Assembly: GCA_003990745.1 (NCBI GenBank)
Contig: RBNI01004670.1
Span: 1-13,642 of the forward strand
From: Jimgerdemannia flammicorona
Taxonomy: Eukaryota; Mucoromycota; Endogonomycetes; Endogonales; Endogonaceae
Reading direction: 5' to 3'
DNA: 13,642 bases
Numbering within the stretch: the first letter of the stretch is position 1; every line of letters starts with the position of its first letter. Below, piece by piece: positions 8,081 through 13,642 of this stretch. The notes under the pieces are model-generated. The model ran no database searches, was not told the DNA's origin, and saw only the letters and a list, made by a program, of their open reading frames with translations. Both the position numbers and the translations under genes were made by a program.

Positions 8081-9012
8081 CCCTGGCTCAATTGGAGCAC
8101 TAGGAGGGAGTAACTGACTTTGGGTTAAGTATTAGCAGTTTGGGTAGAACTAGTAGATTACTGACTTTTTGTATTTGAAGAAGGAAAGTGTTTGAGTTTG
8201 GGGGAGCAGTTAGCAAGGTGGGAAGGGTTGATGGAGAACATCTTGACAGAATGGTGGCTGGGATGGAGTCTGCAGAGAGGTTGGAGGTACTGTTTAATAG
8301 AGAAAATCTGTGGGCAGAGTGTGGAGAAGGTTGGTGTAGAGGGTGGTAAAGTGGTTTTTAAGCATGAGGGTGTGGGGGGGGAGGGCTCCCTAGGGGTATT
8401 GGGTAGTGTGAGGGGATATTATAATTTTATATGATAGATGGGTAATAAATGGCAAAGTCTGAGTGACTCAAAAATATGAGTTTTTATTAGGAATGTGAAT
8501 GTGTCACAAAAAAATCCAGGCTAGATTTGCAATGAAATGCATGCTGTCTGTATCAGGCAAATAGTGTATTGCATATCAACACCATAGGCCTCTCGAATTG
8601 CAATGGTATTTGTGAGAAAGTTCGCAACCGTTGGCAGTAAGATGGGTCATGTGCGTCGCTCTTGAGCGAAATCGATAGTAGGGTACATTGATAAAGAGCG
8701 ACCAACCTCATATTGCTGTGTTTGAATCTAAATCTTGGAGTGTAGAAGCTCGTGAGAGTCTCTCGGTTTTACATTGGTTGGTCATTTCCGCAAATATATC
8801 CACAACTGACCCAGAGGACCACGAGTTCAAGAGCTTGAAGTCCTTATAGACGAGTGCTATTAGGGCACACTTCAATTTCAACAAAACTAACAAGAGCATA
8901 AAATTTTTATGTACGCATACGCAAAAACCCAAGATCTCCTTACATACCCTAGCTTCTATTAGAACCTGAGGATCCAACCCACATTGCTTCATCCCAGATT
9001 TCACATTCCTAC
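8081..9012. other. Intergenic region downstream of the helicase gene
   Basis: No gene is supported. From 8160 to 8410 the plus strand is G-rich and has an 80-codon open frame (8192-8434) with no recognisable domain or conserved look. From 8450 to 9012 the sequence is of mixed composition and contains the 3' flank of the helicase gene. An exact 6-bp-arm palindrome, TCGCTCTTGAGCGA, lies near 8656. I found no tRNA gene with a convincing B box. Confidence 0.45.
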
Positions 9013-12000
9013 CTACACATCTTCCATCTTCCTTATCGGCCCGACCATGATTTCCTTCATCTGTTCCTTCCACTTCCTCTCCTGACTCCACCTCTTCTCC
9101 TCCTTCTTCTTCTTCTCCTCCTCCACCCGCCACTTCTTCCCAGCCCCCTCAAATAGTCTTCCAAGGATATTCATGGCCTGCCCCTTGGTCAACCTCGAAG
9201 GGTCGAAGGTGTCACCGATGAGGTGCTTCTTGAGCAACCTGATTTGGGGTTCCGTGGCGGGTTCCTTGCGGAACTTGGCGTAACGAGAGAGGTGTTGGAT
9301 TCCTGTGTGGCTGTATGTGGTCTTCACCCACGTGTCGACGGCGCGGATCGCCGAGGGGAGGTCGTCGCCGGAAAGATGAAGGTAAACGGGTGGGTGTTGG
9401 ATCTTGCGGAAGGCGGGCTTAGTGCGTTTGTCTGCGGAATCAGAGGTGTCTTGGAATTTACTTGTTTTACGGTGTTTGGCACGATAGATGCCTGCGGTAA
9501 TGAATGTGTATGCCATCAGCACGATCGTCGAAAAACCGAACTGTAACAATAATCATGTAGGTATCCATAACCCAATATGCAACCATTCGCACCAACCGAA
9601 CCAACCAACTCACCGTCTTCCTCCTGCTCTACTCGAACCGTCCCGTCCTTCAATTGCAACACATAAACCCCACCCCCCACCGATAGCCACGAGAGCTGCG
9701 AGATTTTCATCAGCTGCGGCGAGCCCGAGCAATCGTCGATGATGTCGTACGGATTATCGTACTCCGTCACCGTGAGGCGGGCAATCTTGCGTGTGGTGTC
9801 GGGTTCTTCGTCCAATTCTTCGTCTTCTGTCGTCGGTTAGTGGTCGTGGTATTAATATGGAGGAAGATCCCACAAGCAAGAATGATAGACAAAATGAACG
9901 CACACAAGTAGAGCCCCTCCGAAAACCTTACCATTCACTTTCAAAACCGATTTGCGCTGCTCAGCTTTCTTGTTTGCTTCCAAAACATCGGCATCTAAAT
10001 AAAGATATAATGGAGACCGCATTCAAAATCAGAATGGCATTACACAATACGTATGAGATCCTTCTTCCACCGTGCTCCATCGGAACCCTCAAGTTTACCG
10101 GACTGCCCAAACGAAACTCCCTTACATTCATCACAAACAAGACCCAAACCTCCCATGCAACCCACCCTCCATCAAATCCTTGGGATCCAGCCCCAGCAAG
10201 GTCGGTATGCTCATAAGTCCCTGCTCGCCCGCTCTCTTGAAATTGTCCACAAAGTCCAACATAAGGCAGTTGTCCTTCCCCGGGTGCAGACGCATCCCGC
10301 GCCCGAGCATCTGCTGGAAGAGCGTGGTGGATTTTGTGGGACGGGCGAGCAGGACGCAGTCAATGTTGGGGATATCTGGCAGGCGATGGGGAGGGGAGTA
10401 GACGAACGTAAAGTTATGAGGGTGTTGGAGGATGTATGAGGAAGGACACAGTGAAGTCCACTAATAATGCCATAATATTTCTACCTGTGCCTTCAGTCAG
10501 GATGCCACAGTTAACGAGGACGGGGTATGCGCGGTCCCGGAACATCTGCAGTGTTTCCTGCCGCTCGACTTGGTGCGTCTCACTCGTGATGAAGCGGGCG
10601 TTGACACCGTAACGTCGGAAGGTATTACATAGCTCCATGGTGTGAGTAATGTCGACAGCAAAGACGAGGGTTGAGCAGCGGCCCTCTGGCAATTCAGGAA
10701 AGAGACATGACGAGTTGGTAGATGTATAACGATGAGATGGGAAATGTAACCAACCCGTGTCGACATACCGGCAAACTTCAAGTGACTTCGCACGACGATA
10801 TCGTTTCTTTCAGTGGTGTTGATCCTACGTGACAGATCAGCCTCCTTGAAATCAAGGAATTGGTTGAGCTTGACGTCAGAAATGTCAATTTTAGTCTCGA
10901 TGGTGGTCACCTTCATTTTGCAGAGCCTAGTGGATGTCAGAGAAAGTGACGATCAACAGGGAGAGAGAGTTGATCATGAAATGTCCAGGGTCGACAAAAC
11001 CAAGTTGAATCCGCCCTTTCCCTGCGAACATCTGAAACCGAGAATCTACATACCAGCCCTGCTCAATCATTGGCATGAAATCCTGATAATACGCCACATA
11101 GTCAAATACCCCGCTCAGTCGCAACCCGTCATGTCGACGCACGGTGGCCGAGCAACCCCACACAAAGATGTGCGAATCAGGATCTGCAGCACCAAAATGA
11201 TTGATGATGCGGCGGTAGCTCTCGGCGGCGGCGTGGTGGGCCTGGCAAACCGATTTTCAGTAGAGAAGATAAATAATCGAAAGTAATAGTTAAAGAAGAC
11301 GAAAAAATTTATGGAAGTTCACCAACCTCGTCGATGATGATGCATTTGAAGTAGCGTTGATCGTACTTCTCCAGGCGGGTCGCTCCTTTCCGGCCGAGGG
11401 AGGGTACGGAGGCAACAATCACGTCGCCCTCGAGCTTGGCGTGGCGCTTGCCCATATCTATTTCGACGTTCTATGGTTGTAACGGCCCAGCATAATTTGA
11501 GTGGAAATAGCGGGCATAAGGATGAACGATGGGATGATGGTCATCGCGGCTCACCAAGCCAGGATTGACGCGTAGGATTTGCCTTCGCGCTTGCTCAAGA
11601 AGTTCTTCGCGGTGTGCGATGACGAGGGTTTTTGTTGCAGTTGGGAGAGGGGGCAGAATCTTGGGAATCATGTTGGCAAATATTACCTTGATGAAGTGTA
11701 GGAAGTTGTACCATTGTCAGGGAACCCCTTGGAATATCGCCGGTAAGAACACGTGCTGTCCATAGACACTATACATACGGTTTTTCCGCTGCCTGCGGCA
11801 CAATCGGAATGTTTGTTGATTTAATTCATACGCAAAAAGCAAGATTTCATCTAAATCGGAAATTCCATAATTGACGTCCAACAATTACCTACAGGCAACG
11901 ACACAACTTGTCGTTTATGTCCTTCGCTGTACAGCATCAGACAAGTGTCAATGCACTCAGCCTGATAGGGCCGTAGCTCGTACTGTACTTGGGGTTGTGC

Positions 12001-12180
12001 GAGATACGGTTCGGCCGGTTTGATGTGAGTACGGGCGAACCGGCGTGTTTGGAGTGTCAATGGAGAGAGGTTGAAGATTATGGGGCGGGCTGGGGCTTGA
12101 CGCGCGAAGAGAGTAATTGGGCGGAGACATCGTTGTGGTGATGTTTTTAGATGAGAGGCTGATAATATTTGACAGAGCAT
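9013..12180 (-). CDS. IRC3: Mitochondrial Irc3-like DEAH-box DNA helicase, 11 exons
   Basis: The product is an ATP-dependent superfamily 2 helicase; yeast Irc3 unwinds branched DNA in mitochondria and supports mtDNA maintenance. I place exons at 12180-11889, 11792-11779, 11686-11555, 11470-11327, 11241-11054, 10926-10769, 10685-10485, 10375-10166, 9994-9932, 9826-9614 and 9491-9013. They sum to 2094 nt, or 697 residues plus stop, close to yeast Irc3 (about 690). All frames join in phase. Motifs after splicing: Q-like ELRPYQAECID before LPVGSGKT (motif I, GSGKT about 98-102), LVIAHREELLEQA (Ia), IIIDEAHHAAAESY (II, DEAH about 193-196), GCSATVRR (III, SAT 225-227), STLVFAVDITHTMEL (IV), NCGILTEGTDIPNID (V, about 375-382) and QQMLGRGMRLHPGK (VI, about 397-410). 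A lysine/glutamate-rich tail ends in MEDV. ATG 12180 is preferred because it begins a basic presequence; an in-frame ATG at 12261 would add 27 residues and nearly touch the divergent frame. Confidence 0.93.
11242..11326 (-). other. Intron 4, dividing the DEAH box, unusual donor
   Basis: This 85-bp intron separates ...IIIDE from AHHAAAES. Its donor reads GAG|GTTGGT, with T at position +3 where A or G is usual; its acceptor is TTTGCCAG|GCC. The better-looking GTGAAC four bases downstream would put the DEAH residues out of frame, so the weak donor must be the one used for a functional product. Confidence 0.8.
11779..11792 (-). other. 14-nt micro-exon (exon 2) encoding the Walker A core
   Basis: The sequence GCAGCGGAAAAACC lies between a CCGCAG acceptor and a GTATGT donor. 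With the last G of exon 1 it encodes GSGKT without the flanking residues, and exon 3 then continues VIFANMIPK in frame. Introns 1 (11793-11888, 96 bp) and 2 (11687-11778, 92 bp) flank it. Skipping it would both remove the ATP-binding loop and shift the frame. Confidence 0.88.
11996..12180 (-). other. Predicted mitochondrial targeting presequence of the helicase
   Basis: The first 60 or so residues from the ATG at 12180 are rich in R, S, T, L and A with no acidic residue until the ELRPYQ helicase start approaches. Examples are SHLKTSPQRCLRPITLFARQ and LQTRRFARTHIKP. This composition is that of a cleavable matrix-targeting peptide and fits the known location of Irc3. The exact cleavage point cannot be read; RRFAR near residue 50 is a plausible region. 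Confidence 0.7.
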
Positions 12181-12267
12181 TGTGGGGGAGAGTTCCGGAA
12201 AGGAATGAGGAACTGCTGAGTTATTCCAACGCGTGTCTGGTGGCTTGGACAGAGCAGCCACAGAGTG
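12181..12267. promoter_or_regulatory. Possible shared promoter between helicase and divergent frame
   Basis: The 87 bp between the two opposite start codons would have to contain the 5' untranslated leaders and core promoter of both if the small divergent frame is real. No TATA box is seen. If that frame is not a gene, the helicase promoter may extend further upstream. Confidence 0.25.
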
Positions 12268-12468
12268 ATGTCAGAAAAATTTCCCATGCCACACTCTATT
12301 CAACCGCAACAGTCCATTGTCGCACGCCAGGAAGTTGCGATGCCACTACCAGAATCCAGCTCGCTACGAACTGTGGATAAAAACGTCGCCGATATCTTGA
12401 GCAAAATCGACTGGCTCAAAACAGTGCCTCTGCTACCCACGAAATACCAAAGCTCACTCAAGTGGTGA
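12268..12468 (+). CDS. Possible small divergent protein, unknown function
   Basis: A plus-strand frame of 66 codons runs from the ATG at 12268 (another ATG lies directly before it at 12265) to a TGA at 12466-12468. It starts 87 bp from the helicase ATG in the opposite direction. The composition looks protein-like: a P/Q/S-rich N-terminus, then KNVADILSKIDWLKTVPLLP, a likely amphipathic helix, ending QSSLKW. I do not recognise it. It may be a complete small protein, a first exon of a larger spliced gene (no convincing continuation is seen downstream), or chance; 12300-12468 is also open on the opposite strand. No known family supports it. Confidence 0.3.
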   Translation: MSEKFPMPHSIQPQQSIVARQEVAMPLPESSSLRTVDKNVADILSKIDWLKTVPLLPTKYQSSLKW

Positions 12469-12760
12469 AAAATAAGAGCCAGCATCAATGACGTTAATGA
12501 AGATATTGCTGGCAAATGACATTATAAACAAATGAATTTCAATTGTATTATAAACATATGGCGGCGACTTACGGACTAAAAGACTGGGATTGGACTACCC
12601 GATGCAAAAAATTGATCCGTAACGAGCATTCGTTCCCTACTGTGGAATTGAAAATAAAATAAAAACTAAAATAAAAAGGAGCAAACCAGATGGTTCGGTA
12701 AGGCTTTGGCAGAGTGATTACCTTATTTCCAGAACATTATTTCAGCAATCCTAGCATGCC
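12469..12760. other. Intergenic, AT-rich
   Basis: No gene or repeat is visible apart from short A-rich runs (near 12648-12680). Confidence 0.4.
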
Positions 12761-12771
12761 GAAATGACGGA

Positions 12772-12854
12772 TCGAATGGGGCAATGTCGAATCGAATGGG
12801 ACAATAGCGAACATGGCGAATCAAATAGGATAATGTCAGTTCGAATGGGGGCAA
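12772..12854. repeat. Four copies of a TCGAATGGGRCAAT motif
   Basis: The 14-bp motif starts at 12772, 12792, 12821 and 12841 (spacings 20, 29, 20). The third copy reads TCAAATAGGATAAT, differing from the others only by transitions; the fourth has one extra G. It could be a protein-binding cluster or a small tandem repeat. Confidence 0.7.
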
Positions 12855-12865
12855 TCACCTAAATT

Positions 12866-12888
12866 TCGGTCGAACTTCCGAAATGGCA
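12866..12888. repeat. Small inverted repeat
   Basis: ATTTCGG and CCGAAAT pair exactly across an eight-base spacer. It follows the TCGAATGGG cluster directly, and CCGAAATG also occurs just upstream of that cluster near 12759. Confidence 0.5.
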
Positions 12889-12992
12889 AGTCTATCGAAC
12901 CTGCCAGGTAGCCTTGGTGGTGAAATCAAAATCATGATGCTCTTGAAATGGGACAAACAGATTATGGCTGTGGACCTAAAACTTGCCTACGG

Positions 12993-13048
12993 CGGCGACA
13001 TATCATTGGAAGCCAGAATCTCCTTTACGGCGACATCCCATTGGAAGC
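12993..13048. repeat. Short direct repeat, two copies 35 bp apart
   Basis: CGGCGACAT followed by CATTGGAAGC occurs at 12993-13013 and again at 13028-13048, with two mismatches in 21 bases. An 80-codon open frame (12883-13125) spans it but has no recognisable features. Confidence 0.65.
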
Positions 13049-13125
13049 AAAGAGAAGTTCTGAACGTTCTGGAATTTCTCGCATTGAAAGCTGAATTGCA
13101 GATATCCTCGACACGATATCCTTAA

Positions 13126-13642
13126 CTTTTGACAAGTCTTAACGTGCCAATGTAAAGCAACAACGATTTCAAATAACTAGCATATTACGTATTCTCTTGC
13201 ACAAACATTTGATAGCTTCCTCTATAATGGCTCTTATTTTTAGATGAGGAAGTAACTTTGTTCTAGAGGTTTCTGGTAAGAATAGAGTGGTAAAACTACT
13301 CAGTTCTCAAGGAAATTCTGAGAGAAAGATCTTCTGAAATTTATTCAAGAGACTCCGAAGTTAGCTATATACATATATATTAAAGAAAAACTAAACTAAA
13401 AGAGAGTTACTAAGAACAGAATTGGTGAGTACTGAGAAATAATATTCTTAGAGCTTAGTAGCTTGACCAAGACTTGATATTTAATATTAGAATGATGATA
13501 AAAGAATTTTAGCTAAGACTGATACTGAGAAGTATTTTTTAGTATTTAAAATATAATAAAAATGATATATTTTCAGATATTTCTTTATATTAAATTATAT
13601 AAACATTGTAATATATTATAGGTTTAATTTTTTTTTTTTTTT
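13126..13642. other. AT-rich end of window, no gene seen
   Basis: Strongly AT-rich sequence ending in a run of T. On the minus strand a TATATA-rich stretch (about 13365-13380) and GAATAAATTTC (near 13340) resemble an LTR promoter and poly(A) signal, but no second copy or terminal motif is visible in the window, so no element is called. Confidence 0.35.

Noticed and set aside
8192..8434. An 80-codon plus-strand frame rich in G, W and V
   Set aside because: It comes from a G-rich stretch, with no recognisable domain or supporting context.
8690..8850. A tRNA gene suggested by GAGTTCAAGAGC and GTTTGAATC words
   Set aside because: No matching A box, acceptor stem or cloverleaf could be assembled on either strand.
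8708..9133. A 141-codon minus-strand frame starting MAGGGGEEEEGG
   Set aside because: It is an out-of-frame reading of the helicase C-terminal lysine/glutamate codons that runs on into the 3' flank.
9223..9546. A 107-codon plus-strand open frame
   Set aside because: It lies antisense to exon 11 of the helicase, whose minus-strand frame is clearly the coding one.
12883..13125. An 80-codon plus-strand frame
   Set aside because: It includes a short direct repeat, and nothing else in it suggests a protein family.

Overview
The window looks like a repeat-rich stretch of a filamentous fungal nuclear genome. The one intact gene is a fungal-type mitochondrial Irc3 helicase whose coding sequence is broken by ten short introns (83-171 bp) with GT...AG ends. 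The remainder is decayed transposon-like sequence, tandem repeats and AT-rich spacer. Duplicated copies differ almost only by transitions, often at CG/TG/CA sites, which suggests C-to-T decay of methylated DNA. A Pezizomycete (truffle-like) ascomycete would fit, but that placement is inference and nothing in the window fixes the species.

Layout. 1-947: GC-rich decayed sequence with an 82-bp tandem duplication and no intact gene. 948-4404: an element bounded by two 255-bp direct repeats (LTR-like). It carries two broken minus-strand reading frames: ORF1 (about 365 codons) and ORF2 (478 codons, with a Gag-like C-terminal end). No reverse transcriptase, integrase or protease can be seen. 4405-5400: a minisatellite of seven units of about 117-148 bp, alternating between two subtypes. 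5508-5850: three copies of a 110-120 bp repeat. 5953-7710: a decayed multi-frame plus-strand protein gene of unknown function. 7881-8080: a near-palindrome and four 32-bp tandem repeats, MITE-like. 8081-9012: spacer.

9013-12180 (minus strand): the IRC3 gene, 11 exons, 697 codons after splicing, with a basic N-terminal presequence and all main superfamily 2 helicase motifs. A 14-nt micro-exon encodes most of the Walker A loop, and another intron divides the DEAH box. A short divergent reading frame (12268-12468) starts 87 bp from the helicase start and may share its promoter. 12469-13642: spacer with a four-copy TCGAATGGG-type motif, a short direct repeat and an AT-rich end.

Only the helicase can be given a cellular job: ATP-driven remodelling of branched DNA in mitochondria for mtDNA maintenance. 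No pathway links it to its neighbours; the rest reads as repeat debris beside a housekeeping gene. The most unusual items are the two-ORF element without a visible polymerase, the alternating minisatellite and the micro-exon in the helicase P-loop.
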